Shown: positions 43,591 to 56,305, numbered from the stretch's first letter. The stretch: 64,000 bases of DNA from Notospermus geniculatus (GCA_002633025.1 NMRB01000028.1:175976-239975); one strand, 5' to 3'. Notes: generated by a model not told the origin, from the sequence alone. Numbers and translations are program-made.

Positions 43591-44044
43591 ACTTGCGTAA
43601 GATACAGCCATGACCTCTTCTCTAATGAGACTGTTCACACCAACATCTGGTCGGATTACTCTGATCCTGCCTCGCTCTACGAAGGATTGGGTGACCAGAT
43701 TCTGGCAGCAGTGGCTTACTGAAGCACGCTTACGAATTTGGGCACGACACTGGATTAGGTTAAAAAGAGTCTTTACATGCTAATGTTCAAAGTATAGTGA
43801 CATACTAAGTGGGCGAAGAAAAGCCATGTCAGATTTTAATTCCAGAGAGGGATTAGTGTGAAACATGATTCATGGTCATTCATCACCCAACAGGCACTTG
43901 GGTCATAGGTTACCGTAATAGGTCAATTTGATTTGCACATTCAACTTGATAAAAATTTACTTAATCACTACCCACCACCGACCACGGTCCTCTGATTTTT
44001 CCACCCAATCATGAACTGTCCCTGCTGTCCATTGTCCATATCAG

Positions 44045-44835
44045 GCAATCCGTATTCGCGGCTCCTTAGACCTTCCCTTGGAGGTCAGTGGTGAAACTCT
44101 TCGGCAGATACTGCTCATAGTTCACCTAAAGCAATGCCTTCGGGCAGATTCGTGGCCTCTCAGACCTTGGTCTTGCCCACAACTGGTAAACTCTTCGACA
44201 GATTGGCTACTGCTGAGTATTCATCTCAGGCAATCCCTTACATTTGCGGCTCCAGACCTTGTCGTGGCGACCACTGGGCAACCTCTTCGACAGATACTGC
44301 TCATAGTTCACGTCAGGCAATCCCTTTGCGTAGGATCGTATCTCCTGAGACCTTGTCTTGATGACCGCTGGTGAAAGTCTTCGACAGGTACTGCTCATCG
44401 TTTATCTCAGGCAATTCCTTCTGTCACATTGGCGGCTCCTCAAACCTTGTCTCGGCGGCCATTGGCAACACTCTTCGACATACACTGCTCATTGTTCACC
44501 TCAAGCAATCTCTTAGAGCAGATTCGTGGCTCCTGCGACATTAGTCTTGGCGACCACTGGTCAAACTCTTCTGCAGATACTGCTCATAGTTCGTCTCAGG
44601 CAATCCCTTCGGTCACATTCGTGGCTCCTAGAACCTTGTCTTTGGCCATTGATGAAACTATTCGACAGATACTGCTTATAGCTTCATCTGAGGCAATTCC
44701 TTCGTCACATTCGCGGCTCCTAAGTCCTAGTCCTGGCCACCACTGGTAAACGTCTTCGACAGGTACTGCTCATCGTTCACCTCAGGCAATCTCTTGGGAC
44801 ACATTCCTGGACCGCTGCTGAAACCCTTTGGCAGA
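44045..44835. repeat. Satellite-like tandem repeat, ~8 units of ~94 bp
   Basis: Each unit has a TTCG.GGCTCCT word, AGACCTTGTCTTGGC, CCACTGGT.AAACTCTTCG, ACAGATACTGCTCATAGTTC and CTCAGGCAATCCCTT. CAGATACTGCTCAT-type words fall near 44104, 44200, 44291, 44386, 44479, 44573, 44665 and 44760. Units are 10-20% diverged by eye. Confidence 0.92.
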
Positions 44836-45482
44836 ACAGTGAGCCTGCACGTTTTTCTCTTTATCTCCGGTTTATCTTCTCGTTGAGAAGCTTTGTCTAT
44901 CATTCTGCACCTCTGGAAAGCACTCCCACTCACCTCTCATCCCCAGATACAGGGTAAGTGATAAAAGGCACAATACGCCTTTTGACATAACCCTAAATCA
45001 CACAGGTGTCCGTAGTCAACCATTCACCCCGCAACGCCGCCATTTCATCAAATATCACTGGTAATCTAATCACAGGTGTTATATGAGCTCGTGTTCCCAT
45101 TGACAATCTTCAACCAAGGAATGCGAAACAGCTGAGGCAAACAACAATCCTTTCTCCACGGCTAGGCCACTAAGTGACTTACAATTTCCGCAATATCGTG
45201 TTGCCTTCTCGTGTTGTGATTAGTCACCTCGTAGATTCTAGGAACAAACAGTGCAACGTTTGCAGAACACATTTCATTAAATGGCCGTGAAATGAGGGTC
45301 CTGCCCCCGCCACTTTGTCATATTTTGCTGGATGAAGACACCTAGCCTGTAAAATGGTGCATCAGTCTTTTGGATGAAGCAGTTCTTCGATAAGCTGTAC
45401 TGGGCTATAGGCTAAACGTACACCTTTAAAGAATCTACAGGGTTTGGGTGCCCGCCCTCGCTCTATGCCATATTTTGTTGGG

Positions 45483-45686
45483 TAAGCCTCCGTCACATAT
45501 CCACCTGGCCCGTACGATTTTCCCCATCCAGTGGATTTTAGATACAGTACGGGTCCATTACGATTTTCATTTTCATGTTCATTTTCATTTTCATTTCTAC
45601 GGTTTTCATTCCCCGGGGATCAGGGGCAATCTGTCTGTTTTTACTCGCCGTACGGGCCTCGGAGTGGATATGTGGCGGGGGCTTTA
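45483..45686 (-). mobile_element. MITE family A, copy 2
   Basis: Reverse orientation relative to 11989-12215: CGAGTAAAAACAGACA-type interior, and ends AAGCCTCCGTCACATATCCA and GTGGATATGTGGCGGGGGCT. The interior holds an ATTTTC microsatellite absent from copy 1. Confidence 0.85.
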
Positions 45687-45692
45687 GGACAC

Positions 45693-45817
45693 CTAGGCCC
45701 GTATTCTAGAAGCCTCCTTAGCTCAAAGGTCCACTTTAATCTTTTGTATTCTGCCCTGCAAACAATAGCTAAAGGTAAACCTTACACTTAAGGAAGCTTC
45801 TAGAATACGGCCCCTAG
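45693..45817. mobile_element. Hairpin element, ~35-bp arms
   Basis: CTAGGCCCGTATTCTAGAAG at 45693 pairs with CTTCTAGAATACGGCCCCTAG ending 45817 (one bulge). GGGCCCGTAT ends are shared in type with 54015-54124. Confidence 0.85.
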
Positions 45818-46452
45818 TCTATGAAAAAGAGTATCGTCTTTGGAAAGAGTTGTTTAATAAGTGGTATATTTACTTGGCTATGTAAACGTACTTCAGGCTG
45901 AGGTAAAACGCGATACAGGGATTTCCACGAAGTTTTCAACCGAATAGTTATCTCTAGCAACAAATGTTGCATTCCAAGGTCTTTGATTTCAAAAGAAGTT
46001 GCCCATTCATGCCATGTTTATTTTTCTTGCTTGCGTGCAAGATGGAACATGAAGAATGCAGCCATTCTACAAATGCTTTCAGTAGTAACATTTCATTCAT
46101 TCCCAATCTACTCTTCGACAGTGCAAGCCACATTTCAGATTCAAAGCCCCGCATAATCGTGCCCTTTACGCCCCGAATTCCTCACGTATCAGTCGATATC
46201 TGCCTTCAATGAACAACAATGTTTACTGAAAGTGTAGAAGTTCAAGTGCATCGCTATTGCAGTGGTTGCGGATGCAGTTATTGGTTAGCAAAACAAAACT
46301 TGCTGAGAGAGAATGTACCAAACTCCTGAGCACAAAAAGACTTGAGAGCGAGGCAACTGCGAACGTACATGTAGGCTCCTAATATTTCCATCTCCATGTT
46401 CATTGACACTTGTAAAAATACAGCAAGTTGACTGCAGTACTTGCTGCAGTCA

Positions 46453-46566
46453 ACAGTACCTCCGACGAGTTTCCAAACAGTACCTCCAACGAGTTTCCAA
46501 ACAGTACCTCCAACGAGTTTCCAAACAGTACCTCCGACGAGTTTCCAAACAGTACCTCCGACGGGT
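46453..46566. repeat. 24-bp minisatellite, ~4.7 copies
   Basis: ACAGTACCTCC(G/A)ACGAGTTT CCAA repeats at exact 24-bp steps (46453, 46477, 46501, 46525, 46549). Since 24 is divisible by three, all frames repeat as octapeptides (for example NSTSDEFP); no gene is inferred. Confidence 0.95.
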
Positions 46567-46569
46567 CTT

Positions 46570-49095
46570 GGACTGTTTTGAAATTGTTTACTCTACCGCG
46601 ATTCGCAATCAGCCCACTCTGCCAGTTAATAAGTCCAAATGTTTTACAAAGAGCAAACAATTTTTCATGAAAATATTGAGATCAAGGGTATCATGTAAAA
46701 CTCATCTCCCATTGCAACTCCATAGTGCTAACACTTGACCGACATTCTTTCTCTCGTGGATTTTGAATGCTAACAGCAGTGATAATGGACATTGAAGTGT
46801 ACCATGCACTTTAAGATCACATTATGAGAAACAGAGACATTGAAAATCGCAGTGAATAGCCAATCCATTTTTCCATTTCATGTTATTAAACTGAGCATAA
46901 TTTCCGTCCGATGGTAATCCCGTTATGAATCTGAGTGACAGAACAAGTTGGCACGTTAAGCAAATATCGTGACCGCTTTCTTATTTAATCCAACTGATCC
47001 AGATATTAAACTCAACAGCGTTGATCAAATACATCACGGCTTTATATTGAAAGCTTTATTGGAAAAGTTCTCCTTCTGTTTTAGAAGGAAACTATGAGAC
47101 TCTCAAACCTATGATATGAACTCGTGTCAAATGAGATTGGCTCTCAGAACTTGGGCTGAATCGAATCAATTTTCCATATGTCATCGTGGTTTNNNNNNNN
47201 NNNNNNNNNNNNNNNNNNNNNNNNNNNNNNNNNNNNNNNNNNNNNNNNNNNNNNNNNNNNNNNNNNNNNNNNNNNNNNNNNNNNNNNNNNNNNNNNNNNN
47301 NNNNNNNNNNNNNNNNNNNNNNNNNNNNNNNNNNNNNNNNNNNNNNNNNNNNAAAAAAAACCCTTTCTATTAAAACGTCTTTCAAATCTGCGTGTTAAGT
47401 GAACTCGCCCTCAAGCGACTACGTCATTGCAATATAGCCGGAGGTACTTTCTTTATTGCTCTGCCATCGCAGGGAAATCCATTTATCATACGAGAAAGAT
47501 TTTGCATTCTGATGCATTCAACTCTGATATTAGGCTGGCGTTCCACGAAGTGGAATGCATGCCATTCACTTTTCGTTTTTCGTAAAAATCCATTTCACTC
47601 AGTTTAATTTCATTTCATCGGAGGACTTCTAGTCTGCACTCAGTTTTACTGGTTGAAGTAACAGAAAATGCCCCAAAAAACAACTCTTACTCTCATCTTA
47701 TCGTCCTGCTTTCCTACTTTTGCCATCCGAAAAGAACCACTAAATGCATAACGCAGATGCTCAATTCCCAACCGCCCCTTACTTTTCCTGCCCCTATTCT
47801 TCGGCATAAACAAAATTTTCGACTTGCATTGTCAGAAGCAACGAGTCTTCGGTGCAGCATTCGTAGAATATGAGATTTCTACGTTATGTTTTATGGATAT
47901 ATTGATGTGGTATCAAAGAGCCTCCTCGCGTGGATTGATGACTACACGGTCTGGTACAGGAATTATTATTGAAATATGATCGCATTTCTTTTCTAAGGCG
48001 GGAACGGCCTTTCCAATAAAGGAAGATTCCAGATTTCTCTCTTTTTCCTGTTGGGAATCCGTCCGGCTGCCCTTTTGATCTATGACACGGCAATTTGTTA
48101 TCATGCCAAACATTAAGAAAAACAGTGTACCCTTTGTAATATATCGTATGGAATGCAAAATCATGGGGTTGTGTAGGTAGTAGTAGTGAAAATATAGCCC
48201 AGAAAATGCCTGTGTTGTCTAATACGACACCCACTGCGGAACATCGGGGAACAACAAGGACAGAGACTTACCTAAGTACCGATGAGCAAGTCGTTTCATC
48301 GGCCACTGCTGATTGTATGTACTTTTTTCTCATATCGGACTTTCTGGTAGGCTAAAACGCCTTTCACATGAAAGAGGCCCTGAACCCACCGCTGCACGAC
48401 TATTTGTCGAATGGTACATGTAGTTGCACCTACTTCTCACAAAATTCTATATTTTACTACTGCTTGGCCTAAAAATGGGTAAGTCAATGAGAGGTCCCAC
48501 TATCCGCCTTACCGAGAACTTGGAGATCTTGGAAGAGTTGGCATCTTTCGCGGGATACGTTTCCCTAATTTGGACAGCAATTTCCTTACAAAGAACATTA
48601 CCATCCCCAACCCTTCTTAAAGATGTCTTACGTATGTTCCGTAAAAACAGGAAAGAATTCGCGTTGTATGTAAATGTCATGAGATGGTTCCTGCCGCCGC
48701 CCCAAGGCGCTGTATCTTCCCGGTATTTGCCGAGGCTCGTTTCCTGAGAGTGTCAACACCGGCGGATGGCTGAGAGATACTTGGCACGATCTGGCCTCAC
48801 AAGCGGCTGACATAACAAAAAAAATGTCATCAACAAACAAAACACTACGCTTGCCTTCATCCTACTGTGTCTATTTTTGGTAATCTAATTACTGAAACGG
48901 GATTTTGTGCTCTCAGTGACAATTTTCCTCCGTTTGCATCAGAATTTAATCCAATGGTGATTGCCTCTTACACTGTATATGATTTTGCTTTTTTGTCGCC
49001 AACTTAATAACAGAATAATTATGAAATCATCGGAAAAAGCCAATTTATCACTACTGAGTCTTCTTAGATGCTCTTGTTATGACGTCTAATAGCAT
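46570..49095. other. Non-coding stretch with assembly gap
   Basis: Apart from the N run at 47193-47352 nothing is recognised. A short - strand frame ending at a good GTAAGT donor (48266-48271) has no confirmed acceptor. Confidence 0.35.
47193..47352. other. Assembly gap (160 N)
   Basis: Run of N followed by an A8 tract; frames crossing it are not meaningful. Confidence 0.99.
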
Positions 49096-49097
49096 CC

Positions 49098-49211
49098 CCC
49101 AGATGATCGGTGATTGGTTCTCCCAGCCCCTACTGGGGGATGGGAGAACCAATCATCTGTCACTCTGGTAGAGAATTCCCATGGTGATGACCTAATTTTG
49201 GCAAGATGGCC
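49098..49211. mobile_element. Fold-back repeat HP3, copy 1
   Basis: CAGATGATCGGTGATTGGTT (49100) pairs with GGGAGAACCAATCATCTG (49142-49159). The tail to 49211 (CCATGGTGATGACCTAATTT TGGCAAGATGGC) matches 56278-56309. Confidence 0.8.
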
Positions 49212-49214
49212 ATG

Positions 49215-50995
49215 ATGGCCTCTAGCGAAACCCATTAAGAGTTATATCTTCAATCAACCATCGATGGCCCAGCCAATCACTGCAACGTGAGTTTTCGCAA
49301 CCGCTTGGTCAGGCCAACGACGACGCTTCTCTGTATTGTTTGGGTATACTCAGACAATAGAAAATCGTAATCTAAATGCAGCCACATGTTTTACTCCATC
49401 CTGGCGATTGCGAAATCTCGCTTAAGCCTTTTACAATTAGGGGCAGCGTATTGCTCTATGTTTTGTGACGCCCTGATAGAAAAAGCATGACAACCAGTTG
49501 GTAGGTGAAAGCGAAACAAATCAGGCAAATATCCTCAATCAGAGACGTGCACTCTAACAACAATACAAGCTGAGATTTATGAGTGGCGCTTCACTGAAGA
49601 TGACCATGAAAAAATATCAGAAACGGATATGAAGGAGCGTATTGTACGTCTGAAAAATGATGTATGGTGTATTAGAGAGGGGAGGTTTCAATAATAAGCG
49701 TGTGCAATGATGATTCATGGCGTGACTGGCCGTGGCTGTGTCAGTTATTCGATGCTTGCTGACAATAACTGGGGTCTGTTCTTGATAGGGAAAATATGCC
49801 AACCGTGTGACCGGGGAACTGTGGGCAGTCTCTCACGAATGGCCTTCATCGTACTACTGACGAGTCGTGTCGTGGTCCCTGTGCGGGCGAATTCCAATCG
49901 TCTTCGACTCGGAAGCTTTCGGCAATCTTCGAGCCGCCATTGAAAGCACCTCGTCAGTATATTGCGGATTAAGTTCGACCACCATATGGTCGGTGAACAG
50001 GTCAGAAGTGATGCGGTTGTAGCTTTGCGTAGACTGGAAATAGTTCACATACAATTTTTTATTTAACTGATGTTTGTTTGCACAAAATGACTTATTTTGC
50101 AATGAATATAAATATAAAAACGTTTGAGTGATTAACTGTGCATTTTGCAAAGATTCTGTGCATTTTGTAACATCGACATGAGCAGGCCGTCGCCATGTTT
50201 GTTGTCAACCACTATCCGTTTCCATGGTTTCCGCAAGTAGTGCGGTCTCGATCAATATGGTGGCGCCCTTCATACGTCAGAGTTACGATGCTGGTACAAA
50301 TCGTTCTCTGACGTTCAGACTGGGACGGATTCGTTTAGTTTCTCATAATCACGGTCAGCACAAAGATTCCGAGTGTCACAGTATTAATCAAGACAGCAGG
50401 AAGCAATCAGGGTAAAGGTCGAAGGAGACACCAGTAGCCTGTCATTTGGTACCCCTGTTGCCGATGGCCGTCCCGCCCCGTGCCGTTGAAGCTGGAGGAA
50501 TCCAAGGCACTGAAAAAAAGTGGTCAGCTTCATCCCAATCAAGTTACCGCAAGGGCAGTAACATTATTCTTCTTCCGCTACTTGCCTTAGGATGTTACCA
50601 ATACCATAGCAATTTATTGCCTGATTTAACATTGTTTACGACAGTCTCGATGGTTCAGATAAAACTTCATCACGCCGAGATCGGGGTGCTCGCCAGGATG
50701 ATCTGTCTCTATTGCGCTTATTGTGCCTTGTGGATTGCTATATCAATATAATGTGTAAAGTGGTAGCAGACATAAAAAAAATTCATGTCTGTAAGATCAT
50801 CTCGCTGACATGCGTTCTTGAAGCAGGCAGCAAAAAAAATCATGTCTCTGAGATTGGAATTCGTATACATGTAATCTGTGTGCCGTATCGCGGACATTAA
50901 ACTCCCAGCGATCAGGTACCACACGTAGGTTTTTGGTGGCAGACATGGCTCACAGTGGTGCCGGTGGCTTCCCGCACGTGTACATGTAGGCCACG
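49215..50995. other. Non-coding stretch, nothing recognised
   Basis: No splice-supported frame, RNA or repeat was identified. Confidence 0.35.
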
Positions 50996-50997
50996 GT

Positions 50998-51094
50998 CCA
51001 TATTCACAAACATACTTAACTCAAAGTGTGATATTTAGCTTTTATGTTGAAAAAAGGATGTCACTCTTAGACTTAAGTGGTTTTATGAATATGG
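50998..51094. mobile_element. Hairpin element HP1, copy 2
   Basis: CCATATTCACAAACATACTT at 50998 pairs with the reverse complement of 51062-51094, ending GGTTTTATGAATATGG. It shares AAAGTGTGATA and CTTAGACTTAAGT(A/G)GTTTTATGA with the copy at 15578. Confidence 0.8.
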
Positions 51095-51617
51095 AGAATT
51101 GACCAACATATAAACCAGAAGTATACCAAGATTCCAAACCATTTCCAACTTGTTTTATGCGTTTAACACAACGACCTCAAATGAAAGCCGTTCATCCAAC
51201 ATACATGTATATTGGAGTAATATAGACCTAATTCTGATGTTACGAATGACCAAGAATAGGAAAGCTAATAGTAAGTACAGTAAGCAATTTTTGAAATTGC
51301 TCGTCGACGAAGTTGACAATTGACACGAAGATAATTTGCCGATTTCTTTTCTGTTAGAGTCTCGCTCGATTACAGCTGTCAAATCGATTTCAGCTTGGCT
51401 AAAAAAGATCGATTTTGAAAAATTTCCCCGATGAATATTTAATGGACGTTGACATTGAGCGATGGGCATGAAGAAAAAATAATCATTCATTTTCCGTCAG
51501 GTTAGGCTGTTTCGTCAAGCCAAAAATTGCAATTCACTTCAGTCATCAGCAACCAGAACATTGGACGGGAGCTAGGGAGTGAAAAAGCAAAAATACCCAA
51601 AGCCAACCGGCAGAATG

Positions 51618-51715
51618 CTTACGCGGACAGTGAGAGGGATTCGAACCTTGTACCTCCTCTTCCAGGACAGTCAGATGCGAGCTACCTGACCTCCTGCGCA
51701 TGTCGAGCTTGACTA
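51618..51715 (-). mobile_element. tRNA-like SINE fragment
   Basis: On the - strand, A-box-like TCAGGTAGCTCGCA and B box GGTTCGAATCCC lie at tRNA-like spacing. Flanks do not form a full acceptor stem. Confidence 0.55.
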
Positions 51716-51730
51716 CTTCCGGTCGTCAAT

Positions 51731-51962
51731 ATAGACCCTTTCGAGGAAAATGGCGCCCGTTTGTTTACAAATTTGTACGGTTTCTGGATCTAAATGCATA
51801 TTTCACTTCTATGAACACAGCAGTGCATGTTACCAGACAATTGGTGTGAATATTTTGGCTAATTTTTGAGATGGAACTTTGCCAAAAGTACACGTGTTTG
51901 CAAAAAAGCCAAAACAAACGCCATATAACAATACGGCGGCCATTTTCCTCGAAACCGTCTAT
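51731..51962. mobile_element. 232-bp MITE with ~28-bp inverted ends
   Basis: ATAGACCCTTTCGAGGAAAA TGGCGCCC at the left pairs with the right end (GGCGGCCATTTTCCTCGAAA..). Flanking AT suggests a TA-type target. No coding. Confidence 0.88.
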
Positions 51963-51964
51963 CA

Positions 51965-53285
51965 TTAATAAAATTATTCTGTTGTGTCTGCTGTGGAGAT
52001 GGCGAACTACTTTACCGCGGCGACTTTTTTGACCTCCGAAGGACGCCCAGCTGTCAAAAGTGGCGTTGTTCCAAGTCTTCCCTTTTCTCTACACTTCATT
52101 CCCATTAAAACATTAAAGAATAGCTGATATTGTGTTCAAAAAGATGTCGGCGAATGCCTTTACACAATTATCCCTTGTAACAACAGCTCTTCAAAAAACT
52201 TGCAGTCTCTTTTTCATAATTTGTCGCCTGTAGAAAGCTAATGAGGTTTCTACTTTATAGACACCAAAGTCTTTCCCGTCATGTCCCTCAATTTCCACTG
52301 CAAAGGCTAATGGTCGTCTGAATATTGTCACCAACCATGAAGCAAGGGTGAGAGCACTTGATACTGAGGTGGTGTCCGTAACCTAAGTGCACTTCGCGAA
52401 TTTATGTGATCCGACGTGTGTCGAAGAATATTATCTAAGGAACAAATTCTAGGCTCATAGATGCTATCTAAAGTTTGAATAGTCTTACAAAGTCATTGGG
52501 ACTTCGAAAACATAACGCGTTACTTCAACAACGGCTTCGTAAAGGTTTCGCGACCGTGTGTCCGTGCACGCGTGTTGATGTTGCTGCGTGGATTACCAAC
52601 GTTATCGAATTTGAAGTATTTTTTCGTAAAAGTTACTTATTTTCCAAGTTAACGCGGTAGGCCTATGCATCGTAGTATGTCGCTAACGATATGTATTCCG
52701 ATACTCTCCGTTCCTCACAAGAAGCTTTATGATATGACAAAGTATTTAGGCCTACTGACTCACAGTCACTTTTAGAGTCTTACCATATCTTTTTCTCCAC
52801 AGCGATAAAAGCAGGCATTAAGCTTATGTCTCCTTTTTGAAGCAAGTTATTACCAAGAAGTCAGACCCAAGATTTCATCGGAGAGGAAGGCAATGTTCTT
52901 TGGCACAATATGAAAAATATGCAACGTATCTTAAGGCAACGTCGTTACTCTGTATGTCTGCATCGGCTTTTACTTGTAAACTTTCACGCAGGTCCCTCGG
53001 GCCTATCGGTAACGTATAACGTTGTGGATTTCAAAATTGTTCTAAAGAGATGAAATAAGAGAAGGCTTTGTTCGTTCTGGTGTGAATCAGCCAATGAGTT
53101 AAGCAAGCATTATGTAAGGAACCAAGAAAACAGTAGTTTTTGTCTTCTGATGTGAATCAAAATGTCATGACACGAGAGAAACGTGGTCGATATGAACATG
53201 CTGGGGGGGGGATTTACCACTTTAAAGTACTATCTTGAATGTCTTACTATCTTGTACTATTCGAGAGTTTAAGAAATAGCTCCGT
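51965..53285. other. Non-coding stretch, nothing recognised
   Basis: Short frames at 52475 and 52837 (+) lack splice support and motifs. Confidence 0.35.
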
Positions 53286-53289
53286 TATA

Positions 53290-53355
53290 ATACTAACGTT
53301 AACGCTATTCTGGCGTACATTTATGATGTAAAAAATAACGTTAACGTTAGTGTTA
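53290..53355. repeat. Short hairpin rich in TAACGTTAACG
   Basis: AATACTAACGTTAACGCTAT and AATAACGTTAACGTTAGTGT are near reverse complements separated by ~25 bp. Confidence 0.75.
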
Positions 53356-53460
53356 CCCTTTGTGGGACGATCTTTTAAACTCTCTACTCACATTTTTAGA
53401 GGTTCCAATACGGTAGGCAAGCATCAATATCTATATAGAGAAAACATACCTGAAGCCTAC

Positions 53461-53573
53461 CCCCCCCCGCACCACCACCATCACCAAACTACCACCGGCA
53501 TCGCAACCACTTCCACTACCCCGCCATCAACCATTGCCATCGCCGCCGCCACCGCCACCACCACCACCACTTA
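53461..53573. repeat. Interrupted CCA/GCC trinucleotide tract
   Basis: C9 followed by CACCACCAC, CATCGCCGCCGCCACC and similar units; simple-sequence DNA. Confidence 0.95.
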
Positions 53574-53708
53574 ACCTTTCCAATAAGTCTAATAGGAATG
53601 TGCATAGACATGTACATGCAAATTTAGCAACCAGGGGCACTCTCCCCCAGTAATGCAAAATCCGGTCTGTTCTGGAAATGCAGTGACACAACCTAGGATT
53701 TGCTGTGC

Positions 53709-53709
53709 N
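53709..53709. other. Single N in the assembly
   Basis: Like 31522, this may mark a sequence join. No obvious duplication was seen at this one. Confidence 0.95.
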
Positions 53710-54014
53710 TGACTGATAACACTGCTAGAGCTGACGAGGCTATCGACGTGATAATTACCATAATTCGATTCGATTGTTCGCTGCTGGAGGCGGGGACGTC
53801 GAACCGAGGCAAGAGCTCAATTGATGCTTCTTCTCTCGGGCGGTGTGTGTAGAAGCTAATAATAAAGGATGTTCAAGTCCTTCTCATTTTCCGGAGGATC
53901 GTATTCCGGTACCATTTGACTTTGACGAGAGATTGAGTACTCGATTTCGTTTGGCTTCGCCTTGAAAGACAAGGTCTGTGGCTTCGCCTTCGTCAGTATA
54001 AAGCTTTGACTTGT

Positions 54015-54124
54015 AGGGCCCGTATGCATAAAGGTGGAAAAAGCTTATCCCAGGTATAGCTTCACGTTATAACGTTAGGTTATACCTGGAATAAAATTAT
54101 TCCACCTTTATGCATACGGGCCCT
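54015..54124. mobile_element. 110-bp hairpin element
   Basis: AGGGCCCGTATGCATAAAGG TGGAA pairs exactly with the right end, which finishes CTTTATGCATACGGGCCCT. Inner arms CCAGGTATA / TATACCTGG continue the stem. Confidence 0.92.
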
Positions 54125-54600
54125 GGAGTGTAAGAATTCTGTGATCTCTTCTATTGAAGTAAGGCGAGTCACCCCAAATGCAAACTGACTGGATGGTGGC
54201 TCGTATAAGCTACAGGCTGCCTTGATGTCGTACTAAGGAATTTCCTGTTCGACTCAAAAATCAAACGGCATAAGTGGGAAGGCTCCCCAATGAAAGTGGA
54301 GAAACAACTCGGGAGCAGATCTTCCTGACGTGAAGATTTACCTTCGACTAATTCTCCCTGGGGTGAAATGTATGTTACCAGTCCCAGTCTCCACACGTCT
54401 GAGAAAGTAAATTGGTTTAATTTCAGCGCCGCGAGCGGTTTTCACCACGAATACAGATTTTTCTCACGTCGTCACAGGTCCAGCTGTGCGACTAATACTT
54501 AAATTAGAAGTTGATTAACCAATACTTGTCAAATCTGATACTACTTTTTCTGTTTGTGTAACTGTCTCTGTGTGTTCCGTTGGGTTTCTGTAACACTCAC

Positions 54601-54738
54601 GTTCTTGCCAGGTGGTGTCTTGACAGACTTGTTTGTGGTCATGCACCGTGTTGTCCCCGCGGCTGTCGTCACAGACAGTGTGTACAGACAACCAATGAAT
54701 CCGTTAGCCGTGTTGACTGTCTTAGTTGTGCCGCTTGT
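54601..54738 (-). CDS. Candidate 46-codon exon, unidentified
   Basis: Acceptor AATTCTCTTCGCAG and donor AAC/GTGAGT bound exactly 46 codons. Only one of the three frames is open, in phase 0-0. It contains ANGFIGCLYTLSV and ends SVKTPPGKN, with two cysteines. NGFIGC is reminiscent of the end of laminin-G-type domains, but the match is too short to assign. The antisense frame is also open. Same strand and phase as 55957-55998. Confidence 0.35.
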
Positions 54739-55956
54739 CTGCGAAGAGAATTATCGACGAAAGGTTGTCTGAAGAGGGGACCGGGAGACAAATATGAAAG
54801 AAGTCCATGAGCATCTTCTCTCCTTCTTATTATGGCGTCTTATTATTGTTCCAGCAAGAACAATAGGTTCGGTTCGTCCGCAAGCAATTCCGGTATGGTT
54901 TTCAACAACGTAACACGCCGAGGGGAGATTTCTTGACACGGTATAACCCAGACACTTAAGGAAAAATAATCTCCGGGATGTAATAGTCATTGAGCTGTTT
55001 GTTCCCTCAGGGTCCGGTTGTCAGAAACATGCGAGTGTCTAGTTAACTTTTCTACCGATCCAGAAAAGATATCGCCATGTCCTAATGGCAAAAGCCATCG
55101 ACTCTTTTTGTGTTTAGTTCAGCGGATCAAGAGTAGATGAAAACCACACATCCCATACCCTAGCCTCTCTCACTAAAAGGCACAGTGATCTGCATGCCAC
55201 ATGAACCTCATTGGGCCGACTCATGATTGACCTATTATTTCCTTGAAGGTGGTACCTGATGGCTAGTTCCGCTGACTTGGTTGGACGGATGTTTCAATAG
55301 CGCCATTACCGGTCTGGCTGGTCAGTGGCCAGCCCATGATCCATGTGACCCCTCGAACTTGGCAGCTGCTCATACTCGGACAAGGCAGTAGACTACTAGT
55401 ATTCTCCACTGAATCAATATTGCTTTCTGTATCCAATCGATGTATCTTGTTCTCCAAATAAGTTTAGATTTGATATTCGAGGCAAAGTTCTTTAATTCTC
55501 TAGTGACATCATCTATACTCGAATCCCAGGAGATTCCCGAAGCAATATTTCAGCCACTATGGCCACTTCGAGGGCAGTTGACATTTCACGTTATCAGTAA
55601 CAGGCTGCTCTATTGGCATTGATAACGTTATAACCCCGTGAAATCACAGCTGAGGTCGTAAGATGACAAGGCCGGCTATTCTGTAAGATTTATCCCTGTT
55701 CAATGTCTATATTAACCATAGAATAACCATAGCAGGAAGCGTTGAGAAGATTTATGTAATCCGTGAACCAAATACGTCATGTGTACGTGCTGCATTCGGT
55801 CACCTTATCAAGCAGAGTATGACGTATGACAGAATTTTCATACCCAGGTGCGTCTTCGTTTTGTCCACGGACAGAACTGAATCCATCTGCGGTGTTTGAC
55901 CTTCAGCTCCTCGCCGAAGGTAATTAATCTAGAACCATTATACGGTCTGTACTTAC

Positions 55957-55998
55957 CGGCAAAGATGGGCTTTCTGCATGTCTGTGTAACTTAATCAT
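55957..55998 (-). CDS. Candidate 14-codon mini-exon
   Basis: A pyrimidine-rich acceptor (ACACCTTCTTACTTACACCAG) and GTAAGT donor bound 42 bp. Only phase 0 is open, reading MIKLHRHAESPSLP. A 42-bp exon can arise by chance in 64 kb; the value lies in matching strand and phase with 54601-54738. Confidence 0.25.
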
Positions 55999-56191
55999 CT
56001 GGTGTAAGTAAGAAGGTGTAAAGTGGATTAATAACTGACATGGCTTTCCTTCTTCGATGATTTATTGAAAGTAATTTGAATAACCCATCTCCTGACCCTT
56101 TTTGGGCTACTCCAGTCAGTATATTTGCACCGATATTTTTGCTTTTGTGGTGTTTTGCTTAAGTCAAGTGTGATGAGTTTTGCTTGCAGCT

Positions 56192-56305
56192 ATCTTGCCA
56201 AAATTAGGTCATCGTCATGGGATTCCCCCACTGCCGGACGGGAGAACCAATCACCTGTCACTCTGGGAGAAAATTGCCATGGTGATGACCTAATTTTGGC
56301 AAGAT
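56192..56305. mobile_element. Fold-back repeat HP3, copy 2
   Basis: ATCTTGCCAAAATTAGGTCA (56192) pairs with TGACCTAATTTTGGCAAGAT ending 56305. The interior GGGAGAACCAATCACCTGTC matches the copy at 49142. Confidence 0.9.

Noticed and set aside
46403-46738. 111-codon ORF with QYLRRVSK repeats
   Set aside because: Made by the 24-bp minisatellite, open in several frames on both strands.
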